DNA of 64,000 nt from Bacteroidales bacterium UBA4116. Lineage in GTDB: Bacteria > Bacteroidota > Bacteroidia > Bacteroidales > Tannerellaceae. The notes beneath the pieces were generated by a model. The model did not search any database, was not told the DNA's origin, and worked only from the letters and a program-made list of their open reading frames with translations. The translations under genes were made by a program, and so were the position numbers. This document shows positions 1 through 7,894 of the stretch, one piece after another. The stretch covers positions 472,663 to 536,662 of the forward strand of contig DFXE01000010.1 in the NCBI GenBank assembly GCA_002381645.1, in the 5' to 3' direction. How positions within the stretch are numbered: the stretch's first letter is position 1; each line of letters opens with the position of its first letter.

Positions 1-920
1 ACATATTTCTCTTTATGAATATCAGGGTATCCCATAATATTCGTCAGTTTCTGCGCATCAAATTTATCTTCAAATTCATCAAAAGGAAAAACACTTTTAA
101 GTATTTCACCCAAATACATTCCGGAAACTGCTTTTTCAAAACGTTGCGCACCGAAGCTACCCGAACTTGCATCAACAATTTCATCAATACAAGTCAAATG
201 TGGAGGGTCGAAATTACCCGATTCCAAATTTACAGGTAATAAACCATTTATATTGCCATTATCCTTTAACTTCGTTATTTTATCAGCGTTGATAAAAGTT
301 GCCATATTTGTACCTGTACCGACGATAAGGCCTATGTATGCATCATAATCGTTTTTAGTAAGGCCGGCAAATAAACTGGCAACCGTATCGTTGATTACAT
401 TTGCTTTTGTGAATTGCTTTTTTCCAGCTTGTTTATTTAAGTAATTTACTAACGGCTCTCCAACGGGTTTACCTATCATTTCCGGTATATTAACACCTTT
501 TGTCCAACGGAGTAGGGTTGCATCCCCATTTGGCAACGAACCGGCCGGATATGAAAAGCAATAACCAATAGGCATAGGTTCATCTATTTTTATTTCCATA
601 ATCGGATCAGCCTGTTCTTTGTATAATTGTTCTTCTGTAAATCCGGGTTTTTTCATGATTGAAAGGTCTTTTTTCCAACCATTTTCAGGACGTATCGTTG
701 TTTTCCCGTTTACAAAATCGACAGTAGCTACCCTGTAATTTGTTCCACCCAAATCTAAGACCAGAGCTTTTCCTTCCGCACCGGCTTTCGGGCTTATAAA
801 TGTGGGTATACATTGTACTTCCTGATTCTCTTTACTTAACCCTTCTTCAACCTTACTCTTTAGAGATTCAGCAATCTCCTTCAACTGTTCTGTACTCAGT
901 TTAAAAATGTTTTTCTTCAT
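1..920 (-). CDS. Hexokinase (3' part cut by window edge)
   Basis: The frame is open from an ATG at 918-920 to the window edge, giving 306 residues of a family usually near 400. It phosphorylates glucose or related hexoses with ATP in the cytoplasm, the entry step to glycolysis. Visible hexokinase-fold signatures are the phosphate-1 motif LVLDLGGTNYRV near residue 50, the INDTVASLFAG segment carrying the catalytic Asp, and the phosphate-2-like GLIVGTGTNMA. These match the eukaryotic-type hexokinase family of Bacteroidetes rather than the ROK glucokinases. A TAnnTTTG box (TATATTTG) lies on the same strand at 951-958, 31 bases before the start. The C-terminal third is outside the window. Confidence 0.9.
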   Translation of the reverse strand, partial: MKKNIFKLSTEQLKEIAESLKSKVEEGLSKENQEVQCIPTFISPKAGAEGKALVLDLGGTNYRVATVDFVNGKTTIRPENGWKKDLSIMKKPGFTEEQLYKEQADPIMEIKIDEPMPIGYCFSYPAGSLPNGDATLLRWTKGVNIPEMIGKPVGEPLVNYLNKQAGKKQFTKANVINDTVASLFAGLTKNDYDAYIGLIVGTGTNMATFINADKITKLKDNGNINGLLPVNLESGNFDPPHLTCIDEIVDASSGSFGAQRFEKAVSGMYLGEILKSVFPFDEFEDKFDAQKLTNIMGYPDIHKEKY

Positions 921-950
921 ATTAGCTTTTATTATTGATAATCCAATCTC

Positions 951-958
951 CAAATATA
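951..958 (-). promoter_or_regulatory. -7 box for hexokinase
   Basis: TATATTTG on the minus strand matches the Bacteroidetes -7 consensus TAnnTTTG and lies 31 bases upstream of the hexokinase ATG. No clear -33 TTTG is seen at the expected spacing. Confidence 0.5.
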
Positions 959-1088
959 TGACTTTCATTCCTAATTTTCAAAAAATGACACTTAATCACT
1001 TCAATACTTTCAATAATTATGTATTGATAATACTACGAAAAAGACGAATAAAAAAAAGAAAACCGTATGGTAGCTATATTATTCTACA

Positions 1089-1096
1089 TACCTTTG
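1089..1096 (+). promoter_or_regulatory. -7 box for threonine dehydrogenase
   Basis: TACCTTTG, followed by GC, matches TAnnTTTG exactly and ends 28 bases before the ATG at 1125. This supports the chosen start. Confidence 0.6.
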
Positions 1097-1124
1097 CGAA
1101 AAACTTTAAAGTACTTAAAACGCG

Positions 1125-2078
1125 ATGAAAAATGTATTGGTAATTGGGTCTACCGGCCAGATTGGCACGGAGTTAACGCTGGAACTAAGAAAACGCTACA
1201 ATGGAAATATTGTTGCCGGGTACATTCCCGGAGCAGAGCCCAAAGGAGAATTACTGGAAACCGGACCCGCAGAAATCGTAGACATTACAAATGACAAACA
1301 AATTGCTGAAGTTGTATCAAAATATAAAATTGATACCATTTATAACTTAGCAGCATTACTTTCTGCAGTAGCAGAAGCCAAACCTCAATTAGCCTGGAAA
1401 GTCGGCATGGATGGACTTTTTAACGTATTGGAAGTAGCCCGTGAATATTCTTGTGCGGTTTTTACCCCCAGTTCTATCGGCGTATTTGGTGATAATACGC
1501 CTAAAGATAATACGCCGCAGGATACTATTCGTAACCCGCGAACGATGTATGGCGTAACAAAAGTTGGTGGCGAACTATTGAGTGATTATTATTACATCCG
1601 TTTCGGGGTCGATACCCGTTCTGTAAGATTCCCCGGATTAATATCCTATTTTGCACCTCCCGGGGGCGGAACTACCGATTATGCGGTGGATATCTATTAT
1701 GAAGCTGTAAAAGGTAACCATTTCAAATGCCCGATAGCCGCAGGAACTTTTATGGATATGATGTATATGCCGGATGCCTTACATGCCGCTATACAACTGA
1801 TGGAGGCTGACCCTACGCGTCTGATTCACAGAAATGCGTTCAATATCACTTCTATGAGTTTTGACCCGGAAATCATTTACAACAATATTAAAAAGTATAT
1901 TCCGGATTTTACAATGGAATATCAAGTAGATCCACTTCGACAGGCCATTGCGGACTCATGGCCTAATTCGCTTGATGACACCTGTGCACGTGAAGAGTGG
2001 GATTGGAAACCGGAATATGATTTGGATATGATGACTAAAGATATGATCTCTAAACTTAAAGAACGGTTTAATTCATAA
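1125..2078 (+). CDS. NAD-dependent epimerase/dehydratase, L-threonine 3-dehydrogenase type
   Basis: This 317-residue extended short-chain dehydrogenase opens with a Rossmann motif GSTGQIG (residues 8-14) and has the catalytic Ser region FTPSSIGVFG near 113-122 and the YGVTK pair Tyr142/Lys146. The PGLISYFAPPGGGTTDYA stretch and the overall length match the UDP-galactose epimerase-like L-threonine dehydrogenases, which oxidise threonine to 2-amino-3-ketobutyrate with NAD. The classical partner, 2-amino-3-ketobutyrate CoA ligase, is not next door, so the substrate is a family-level inference. The gene stands alone between its own -7 box and an intrinsic terminator. Confidence 0.85.
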   Translation: MKNVLVIGSTGQIGTELTLELRKRYNGNIVAGYIPGAEPKGELLETGPAEIVDITNDKQIAEVVSKYKIDTIYNLAALLSAVAEAKPQLAWKVGMDGLFNVLEVAREYSCAVFTPSSIGVFGDNTPKDNTPQDTIRNPRTMYGVTKVGGELLSDYYYIRFGVDTRSVRFPGLISYFAPPGGGTTDYAVDIYYEAVKGNHFKCPIAAGTFMDMMYMPDALHAAIQLMEADPTRLIHRNAFNITSMSFDPEIIYNNIKKYIPDFTMEYQVDPLRQAIADSWPNSLDDTCAREEWDWKPEYDLDMMTKDMISKLKERFNS

Positions 2079-2103
2079 ATTAGATAACTACATTTTAAAG
2101 ACG

Positions 2104-2147
2104 GCATCCTTTTTATTATATCAAATATTAAAAAGGATGCTTTTTTT
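2104..2147 (+). terminator. Rho-independent terminator
   Basis: A perfect 10-bp stem GCATCCTTTT (2104-2113) pairs with AAAAGGATGC (2131-2140) and is followed by seven T (2141-2147), 26 bases after the threonine dehydrogenase stop. Confidence 0.9.
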
Positions 2148-2244
2148 GATTAAATAATTATCCATATCTTAATTTAAAAATAAATGAACTAAAAACAAAC
2201 AAATTTTACCGCAGCGACTTGTTTTAAAGATTCTTATATAAGAG

Positions 2245-2403
2245 ATGTTACTCCAGAACCCCTCAATCTTATTTTTCCCTAAAAGAAATACCAGAATAGA
2301 AATAGTTAGAAAAGTATACCGTTCTTTAGTCCAAATAAGAGATGATTTGTTTGGGTTTTATTTAAATAAAAACGATGATTTACGAAGGATTGATTTTGAT
2401 TGA
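2245..2403 (+). other. Out-of-frame N-terminal segment of the RelA/SpoT gene
   Basis: An open frame of 52 codons runs from ATG 2245 to TGA 2401-2403. It overlaps the start of the RelA/SpoT-domain ORF by 29 bases in the adjacent frame (+1). It encodes a charged helical segment (residues such as TRIEIVRKVYRSLVQIRDD). Small alarmone synthetases usually carry about 50-70 residues of helix before the RxKxxxSI motif, whereas the downstream ORF has only about 30. I infer that the two are one gene split by a +1 frame break near 2375-2400. A genuine short leader ORF remains possible. Confidence 0.45.
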
Positions 2404-3283
2404 ACACGAAATTAAGGAAATGATTGAGACAAACCTGGGACGTACCGGTCTTTTATACAGGATGTATTCCAGGATTAAAACTGCAGATTCTATTAATGAA
2501 AAAATAATTCGAAAAGGGTATGATAATAACGGAAAGCTGGTTCAGGATGTGATAGGTCTGCGGATCATGACTTATTTTAGTGAAGACATTGATGTACTTA
2601 TCGACTATTTCTCTTCTATTTTCGAGGTGGTTGATATCGAACATGACGATCTGGATACACTCCAGTTCAATCCCGTGAGAATAAATTTGGTATGCCGACT
2701 GCAAGATGAACAGCTTAAAGAATTTAATGCATGGAAATCTATTTATAAAGATAGTTTCAAATATATTGATTCTACTTTTGAAATCCAGATCAGGACAACC
2801 TTATCCGAAGGTTGGCACGAAATAGAACATAATATGCGATATAAATGTAAAAACGAATGGCAATCTCTTGACGACGAAGCTAAAATACTGAATGGTATAC
2901 ATGCAACATTAAGTACAAGTGATCGCACGCTTTTCAGATTGTTTGAAGAAATAGCCTACCAGCACTATAAAAATAAAAACTGGGTGGGAATGCTTCGTAA
3001 TAAATATCGCTTACGTTTTACTTTGGATCCATTATCAAATCCTATAATTAAAATCTTCGATGAAAATAAAGCCATAGCTAAACAATTCTTTAAAATCGAG
3101 CGTAATCTGGTAATAAATGAAATAATCAAACATAATATTCAAATGGATATCTCTTTTGATAATATCATTTTTTTATGTAATTATTTGTTCGTGAAAAATA
3201 AAAAGATTACTTTACTTACACCTGATCTATTGCTTTCTCAACTAAAAAGCATCATTAAAAATAACAAATCAATTCATATTTAA
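2375..3283 (+). CDS. RelA/SpoT-domain protein, probably 5'-truncated by frameshift
   Basis: The 302-residue protein has a (p)ppGpp synthetase-type nucleotidyltransferase fold. Visible motifs are YSRIKTADSINEK (residues 31-43, ATP-binding basic motif), DVIGLRI (Asp58 and Arg63, metal and catalytic site) and EIQIRT (136-141) followed by EGWHEIEH. The G-loop YQSLHT that positions GTP is not recognisable: the equivalent region reads FNPVRINLVCRL. No HD hydrolase, TGS or ACT domain is present. About 140 C-terminal residues are unassigned. ATG 2375 is the first start in this frame, but coding-like sequence continues upstream in another frame. Function as an alarmone synthetase is therefore uncertain, and it may be a divergent clade or a decaying gene. 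Confidence 0.6.
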   Translation: MIYEGLILIEHEIKEMIETNLGRTGLLYRMYSRIKTADSINEKIIRKGYDNNGKLVQDVIGLRIMTYFSEDIDVLIDYFSSIFEVVDIEHDDLDTLQFNPVRINLVCRLQDEQLKEFNAWKSIYKDSFKYIDSTFEIQIRTTLSEGWHEIEHNMRYKCKNEWQSLDDEAKILNGIHATLSTSDRTLFRLFEEIAYQHYKNKNWVGMLRNKYRLRFTLDPLSNPIIKIFDENKAIAKQFFKIERNLVINEIIKHNIQMDISFDNIIFLCNYLFVKNKKITLLTPDLLLSQLKSIIKNNKSIHI

Positions 3284-3286
3284 TAG

Positions 3287-4291
3287 TTATTGTTTTAATA
3301 AAACCTCATTTACCAGAGGCTTACCTTCCATAAAGTCCTTGATGTTTTGTAATGTAGTTTCTGCGATATTATGCATGGCTTCTTTGGTAAAAAATGCCTG
3401 ATGTGAAGTTACGATTACATTAGGGAATGAAAGTAAGCGCGCCAATACATCATCATTAATGATTTCATCGGAAATATCTTCATAAAAATAGTCACCTTCT
3501 TCTTCATAAACATCCAACCCCGCGGCTGCTATCTTTTTTTCTTTTAATCCTTCTATCAATGCATTTGTACGGATTAATTGTCCTCTTCCAGTATTAATAA
3601 TAGTAACCCCGTCTTTCATTTGGCCAATGGATTCTTCATTGATCATATAACGGGTTTTTTCCGTTAACGGACAATGTAGGGATATGATATCCGACTCATG
3701 GTATATTTCTTCTAATGTGGTATAGGTAATTGCTTCTTCTTCAGCAAATTCCATATCCGGATAAAGGTCGTTAGCCAGAATACGTACGCCAAAGCCATTC
3801 AATATATGGATCAATATTTTAGCTATCTTTCCAGTACCTATTATCCCAATGGTTTTACCATGCATATCATACCCCATTAATCCGTTTAACGAGAAATTCC
3901 CGTCGCGTGTCCGTGAATAAGCGCGATGAATTTTTCTGTTTAACGATAGCATAAGCGAAAGCGTATATTCTGCTACGGCATAGGGTGAATAAGCAGGTAC
4001 CCTTACAACTTTTATTTTTCCTTGTGCCGCTTCCAGGTCAACGTTATTAAAGCCTGCATTGCGTAAAGCTATCAGCCTTACCCCGTTTTCCGCCAAAGCA
4101 TTAATTACGGTAGAGTCTGCCGTATCATTTACAAAGATACATACCGCATCGGCATTTTGTGATAGAATAACATTATTGCAATTTAAATGTCCTTTATAAT
4201 ATCTGATATTGAAGTGAAAGTTCTCATTCACATTGTCAAATGATTCGATATCATAGGATTTAGCCCCGAAGAAAGCGATTTTATATGCCAT
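3287..4291 (-). CDS. D-lactate dehydrogenase (2-hydroxyacid dehydrogenase family)
   Basis: The protein has 334 residues from the ATG at 4291; an upstream extension to 4402 exists but runs through the opposite promoter. It shows the D-isomer 2-hydroxyacid dehydrogenase layout: an N-terminal substrate lobe with the LIALRNAGFNNVD loop, a GIIGTGKIAK NAD-binding motif, and the catalytic trio Arg in INTGRGQLI, Glu in LDVYEEEG and His in VTSHQAFFT. The long YEEEGDYFYED loop is typical of fermentative D-lactate dehydrogenases, which reduce pyruvate to D-lactate with NADH. It is divergent from the transglycosylase gene across about 90 bases. A different 2-hydroxyacid substrate cannot be excluded. Confidence 0.87.
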   Translation of the reverse strand: MAYKIAFFGAKSYDIESFDNVNENFHFNIRYYKGHLNCNNVILSQNADAVCIFVNDTADSTVINALAENGVRLIALRNAGFNNVDLEAAQGKIKVVRVPAYSPYAVAEYTLSLMLSLNRKIHRAYSRTRDGNFSLNGLMGYDMHGKTIGIIGTGKIAKILIHILNGFGVRILANDLYPDMEFAEEEAITYTTLEEIYHESDIISLHCPLTEKTRYMINEESIGQMKDGVTIINTGRGQLIRTNALIEGLKEKKIAAAGLDVYEEEGDYFYEDISDEIINDDVLARLLSFPNVIVTSHQAFFTKEAMHNIAETTLQNIKDFMEGKPLVNEVLLKQ

Positions 4292-4349
4292 ATCTGTTTT
4301 ATTATAAAACATATAATTAAGGTTGAATGTTCTTAATCTGATAAATTTA

Positions 4350-4369
4350 AACTGTATATTTGTACAGTT
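4350..4369 (+). promoter_or_regulatory. Palindrome over a -7 box (LexA-box-like)
   Basis: A -7 box TATATTTG (4355-4362) is embedded in the palindrome AACTGTA-6 nt-TACAGTT. Its core has the form CTGT-N8-ACAG (4352-4367), the shape of a gammaproteobacterial LexA site. The box ends 20 bases before ATG 4383, which argues for that start. Whether any repressor reads the palindrome is unknown. Confidence 0.45.
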
Positions 4370-4382
4370 ACCCTTTTTTAAA

Positions 4383-6281
4383 ATGAAGATATCATACCGC
4401 AAATTTCAAATAATCACGATAACTATCCTGCTTTTCTTGCTTGCTTTATCGAAAAGCGGTGACATTTTTGTGCGTTTTCTCATCCAACCTAAAATTGAGG
4501 ACTTTGAAAGGCGTTATAATATTTCTATTGGCTATAGTGCAATCCTGCTTAAAGGATTCAACAGCATACAAATAAAAGGATTAATTGTAGTACCTTATAA
4601 TGCAGAACCTTTATTTCATGCTAACTCCTTTATAATTAAAATCAATTTTAGAAAATTGCTTCTTAAGCAAATACAGATAAAGCAAATTGAAGCAAATCGT
4701 GTGACCGTTGATTTTATCAAACATACGGATTCATCAAATTTTGATTTTATTTACAGACAGGCATCCAGGTTTCGATCGGATACACTTTCCGGAAAACGTG
4801 ATTACGCTTTCAGGGCTGAACGGTTATTACAATCTGTTTTCAATATTCTTCCTCCAAATGCTGTAGTAAATGATTTTCAAATAAACTATAAAAGTAATGA
4901 TAATAAACTAACGCTGGATATTCCGAGACTTTCGATTACGGACGATAAGTTTTCAATGGAAATAAGAAGTAAAGAAAGAGAAGTGGAAAGTGAATGGATA
5001 TGTAATGGACAAATTCAGCAATCCAAACAAAAATTAAACGCACGGTTATATACAAAAAACAGCAATAAAAAGATCGCCTTACCCTTTTTGGAATATAAAT
5101 GGGGAACCGTCCTTGAATTCGACACATTAGCTGTTGAACTGGAAGGAGTGAAAAGAAAGTCGGAAATACAAACCATACAAGGTAAAGCCGGTGTTAAGGG
5201 GTTAACGGTTTTTCATAAAAGAATTTCCCCGGATACAATATTATTGGATAGAGGCTTCATTAATTATAAAATAAATATTGGCAGTAATTACCTGGAGGTA
5301 GACAAACGAACGGATATTTTTTTTAATAAATTGAGACTGAATCCATATCTTAAAATAGAAAGGAAAAATAACTGGCATATCACTGCTTCTTTAGATAAAA
5401 AAGATTTTCCGGCAGACGATTTGTTTTCTTCATTGCCGAAAGGATTGTTTTATAATCTTGAAGGGTTAAAAACGGAAGGCATGTTAACATATCATTTTCT
5501 ATTGGACGTGGATATGTCGGACGTTGAAAACCTGATATTTGAATCGTCATTGGACTCGAAAAACTTCCGGATACTTGAATATGGTAATACCGACTTACGG
5601 AAAATGAACGGAGCATTCACTCACACAATTTATGAAAAAGAAAAACCGGTCCGTACATTTATACTAGGTAGTGAAAATCCTGATTTCCGGCCTTACCATG
5701 CTATATCCCGTTACCTGCCTTATGCCATTATGCATAGCGAAGATGCCGGTTTCCCCTATCACAGGGGATTTATACCGGACGCTTTCAGAAGATCGCTGGT
5801 ACAAAATATCCAGGAAAGGCGTTTTGCAAGAGGCGGTAGTACATTGAGCATGCAACTGGTAAAGAATGTTTTCTTAAACAGGAACAAAACGGTTGCGCGA
5901 AAACTGGAAGAAATACTAATCGTTTGGTTAATTGAAACCAGCCGCCTTACATCTAAAGAACGCATGTTCGAAGTTTATATGAACGTAATCGAATGGGGTC
6001 CGAATATATACGGAATAACAGAAGCATCGCGGTTCTATTTTGCAAAAGACCCTTCGGCACTTACATTAGCCGAATGTATTTTCTTATCGTATATCATTCC
6101 AGCACCCAAAAATGTACGCTGGCATTTTGACGGATTACGTATAAAACCCTCCTTCTTAGAATTTTATAATGAAGCCATAAAACGTATGCTCCAAAGGGGA
6201 TGGATCAGCCACGAAGAAGCTGCAAGAGGAAATCCTGATATTCAGATAAGGGGGGCTGCACAACAATATTTGTTACGGTAA
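4383..6281 (+). CDS. GT51 peptidoglycan transglycosylase with AsmA-like N-terminal region
   Basis: The protein has 632 residues from ATG 4383, chosen because the -7 box lies just upstream. One N-terminal membrane segment (about residues 8-28) is followed by about 380 residues of beta-rich sequence resembling AsmA/DUF748-type envelope proteins. The C-terminal 200 residues form a monofunctional GT51 glycosyltransferase. The catalytic Glu453 sits in HSEDAGFPYHRG, the second motif is RGGSTLSMQLVKN (from Arg483), and a KTVARKLEE motif follows. It should polymerise lipid II glycan strands on the outer face of the inner membrane. No transpeptidase domain is present. The AsmA-like assignment is from general composition and pattern only. 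Confidence 0.85.
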   Translation: MKISYRKFQIITITILLFLLALSKSGDIFVRFLIQPKIEDFERRYNISIGYSAILLKGFNSIQIKGLIVVPYNAEPLFHANSFIIKINFRKLLLKQIQIKQIEANRVTVDFIKHTDSSNFDFIYRQASRFRSDTLSGKRDYAFRAERLLQSVFNILPPNAVVNDFQINYKSNDNKLTLDIPRLSITDDKFSMEIRSKEREVESEWICNGQIQQSKQKLNARLYTKNSNKKIALPFLEYKWGTVLEFDTLAVELEGVKRKSEIQTIQGKAGVKGLTVFHKRISPDTILLDRGFINYKINIGSNYLEVDKRTDIFFNKLRLNPYLKIERKNNWHITASLDKKDFPADDLFSSLPKGLFYNLEGLKTEGMLTYHFLLDVDMSDVENLIFESSLDSKNFRILEYGNTDLRKMNGAFTHTIYEKEKPVRTFILGSENPDFRPYHAISRYLPYAIMHSEDAGFPYHRGFIPDAFRRSLVQNIQERRFARGGSTLSMQLVKNVFLNRNKTVARKLEEILIVWLIETSRLTSKERMFEVYMNVIEWGPNIYGITEASRFYFAKDPSALTLAECIFLSYIIPAPKNVRWHFDGLRIKPSFLEFYNEAIKRMLQRGWISHEEAARGNPDIQIRGAAQQYLLR

Positions 6282-6285
6282 ACAA

Positions 6286-7140
6286 TCAGGCAACCTGATC
6301 AAAATCAATCCTTATTTTTGTCCCTTTATCAAGTACCGACGTTATAGTCACTTCCGCTCCATAGATATTTAAGATACGAAGAGATAGGCTTAGTCCGATT
6401 CCATTTCCTGCAAATTCCCGGGTATTGGTAGCCCTGTAAAAGGGTTGTGATATACGGTCCAGTTCTTCCGGCGGTATACCTATTCCCTGGTCTTCTATTT
6501 CCAGGACCGTTCCACGCAAACGGATTTCAACCATTTTATCCCCCGAGTATTTCAACGCGTTATTTATAATGTTTTCCAAAGCTGTCTTAAATAATTGGGG
6601 ATTAACATGAAGTACAAGGGCAAAATTATCCGGAGAGAATTGAATACGTTTTCCTACAAACCGCATCATAAATTCCGCAAGGAAAACAGGTTCGATAGCC
6701 GTTCTCAGTATTTCCTCCTCTCCTTTTGATAAAAACATCAAATGTTTCATCAATTGGATAATACGTTTTGTTTCTGTTAAGATACGTGTAAGGGAACCCT
6801 GGTATTCGGAAGGAGTACGTTCCTTCATCAGGCTGATTTCGCATTCTCCCTGTATGGCCGTCAAAGGATTATTTAATTCATGCGAGGCATTACTGATAAA
6901 TGCCTTTTCACTCTGGTAAGTGCTGTCAATACGTTGGATCATATAACCGGCATACCGTTTGCCGACAAAATAAATAAGCACACCGTTGATAATTAAAAAA
7001 GCTACAAATAACCATATCCGGTAAGGTAGAAAAACCTGTGGAAAAAGAACTACCAGTAAATAAAATACAATAGAAACAACGGTTATAACCCCTACGGTCA
7101 GATAAGTATAATAATAAGCTATTTTTTTTGCTGATGTCAT
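6286..7140 (-). CDS. Sensor histidine kinase
   Basis: The protein has 284 residues with two membrane helices (about 11-33 and 42-60) and a very short loop between them, so it has almost no periplasmic sensor domain. The dimerisation/phosphoacceptor H-box is SHELNNPLTAIQGE with His87. The ATPase domain has an N-box ENIINNALKYSGD, a G1 box DQGIGIPPEE and a G2 box GNGIGLSLS. It overlaps the response regulator stop by four bases, so the two are translationally coupled. The signal is unknown. The short sensor suggests detection within the membrane or through a partner. Confidence 0.92.
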   Translation of the reverse strand: MTSAKKIAYYYTYLTVGVITVVSIVFYLLVVLFPQVFLPYRIWLFVAFLIINGVLIYFVGKRYAGYMIQRIDSTYQSEKAFISNASHELNNPLTAIQGECEISLMKERTPSEYQGSLTRILTETKRIIQLMKHLMFLSKGEEEILRTAIEPVFLAEFMMRFVGKRIQFSPDNFALVLHVNPQLFKTALENIINNALKYSGDKMVEIRLRGTVLEIEDQGIGIPPEELDRISQPFYRATNTREFAGNGIGLSLSLRILNIYGAEVTITSVLDKGTKIRIDFDQVA

Positions 7141-7814
7141 GCCTGAATCATATATCCTACACCCGTCACGGTACGGATCATTTTATGATCGAAACCTTTA
7201 TCGATCTTAACTCTTAAATAATTTACATATACATCAACGACATTCATATTGCGGTCAGCTTCTTTGTCCCACACTTGTTTGATTATATTCTGACGGGTTA
7301 AAGCTGTTCCCTGGTTTAGCATCAAATATTCAAGCAGGCGATATTCCCTCACTGTCAGATCAATATATTTACCCTCCCTGACAGCCCGGTGATTTTCAGT
7401 TTCCAGTATCAGTTCGCCGCAAGTAATAACAGAATTTATAGTTTCGGATTTAGTACGTCTTAACAAGGCCTGTATCCTGGCTTCCAGTTCCTGAAAACTA
7501 AACGGTTTAACTAAATAATCATCCGCACCGGCGTCCAGTCCTTTCACAATATCTTCCGTTGTTCCTAACGCGGTAAGCATAATAACCGGTGAGGCATACC
7601 CATACTTATTCCTGTATTTACGGCAAAGCTCAAGGCCATCCATTTTAGGCATAATGACATCAAAAATCAACAGGTTAAAATTAGTATTTTGTATAAGCTT
7701 CCAACCCGCTTCCCCGTCATATGCTGTCTGTACTTCATGTCCAAATTCCAACAACCCTCTTTCAATAAAAGAGGCTATATTTATTTCGTCTTCTACAATT
7801 AATATCTTTGCCAC
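7137..7814 (-). CDS. OmpR-family response regulator
   Basis: The protein has 225 residues. The receiver domain (1-115) has the acidic pair Glu8/Asp9, phosphoacceptor Asp52, Thr81 and Lys103. The C-terminal winged-helix domain (about 130-225) shows the ENHRAVREGKYIDLTVREYRLL and RTVTGVGYMI signatures of OmpR/PhoB regulators. The start is a GTG at 7812-7814 because no in-frame ATG precedes it. It is the partner of the histidine kinase immediately downstream. Target genes are not evident; the repeats just upstream could be its binding region. Confidence 0.93.
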   Translation of the reverse strand: MAKILIVEDEINIASFIERGLLEFGHEVQTAYDGEAGWKLIQNTNFNLLIFDVIMPKMDGLELCRKYRNKYGYASPVIMLTALGTTEDIVKGLDAGADDYLVKPFSFQELEARIQALLRRTKSETINSVITCGELILETENHRAVREGKYIDLTVREYRLLEYLMLNQGTALTRQNIIKQVWDKEADRNMNVVDVYVNYLRVKIDKGFDHKMIRTVTGVGYMIQA

Positions 7815-7821
7815 GTATATG

Positions 7822-7887
7822 AACGATTAATGATCAACGATTAATGATTAACGGTTTAAGATTAAGCAGGCCGTTAATCATTAATCG
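7822..7887. repeat. Direct and inverted repeats upstream of the two-component operon
   Basis: AACGATTAATGAT occurs twice in tandem (7822-7834 and 7836-7848). The second copy is part of a 17-bp perfect inverted repeat (7838-7854 and 7871-7887, 16-base loop). It lies between the SGNH hydrolase stop and the response regulator start, so it could be a processed hairpin, an operator for autoregulation, or both. No T-run follows on either strand. Confidence 0.6.
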
Positions 7888-7894
7888 CTAAATG

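Noticed and set aside
4323..4382. Transglycosylase start at 4323
   Set aside because: The TATATTTG box at 4355-4362 lies inside this extension, so the message begins after it.
3287..4402. Longer D-lactate dehydrogenase frame starting at 4402
   Set aside because: The extra 37 residues have no family similarity and would overlap the opposite promoter palindrome; MAYKIAFFGAKSYD at 4291 is the normal start.
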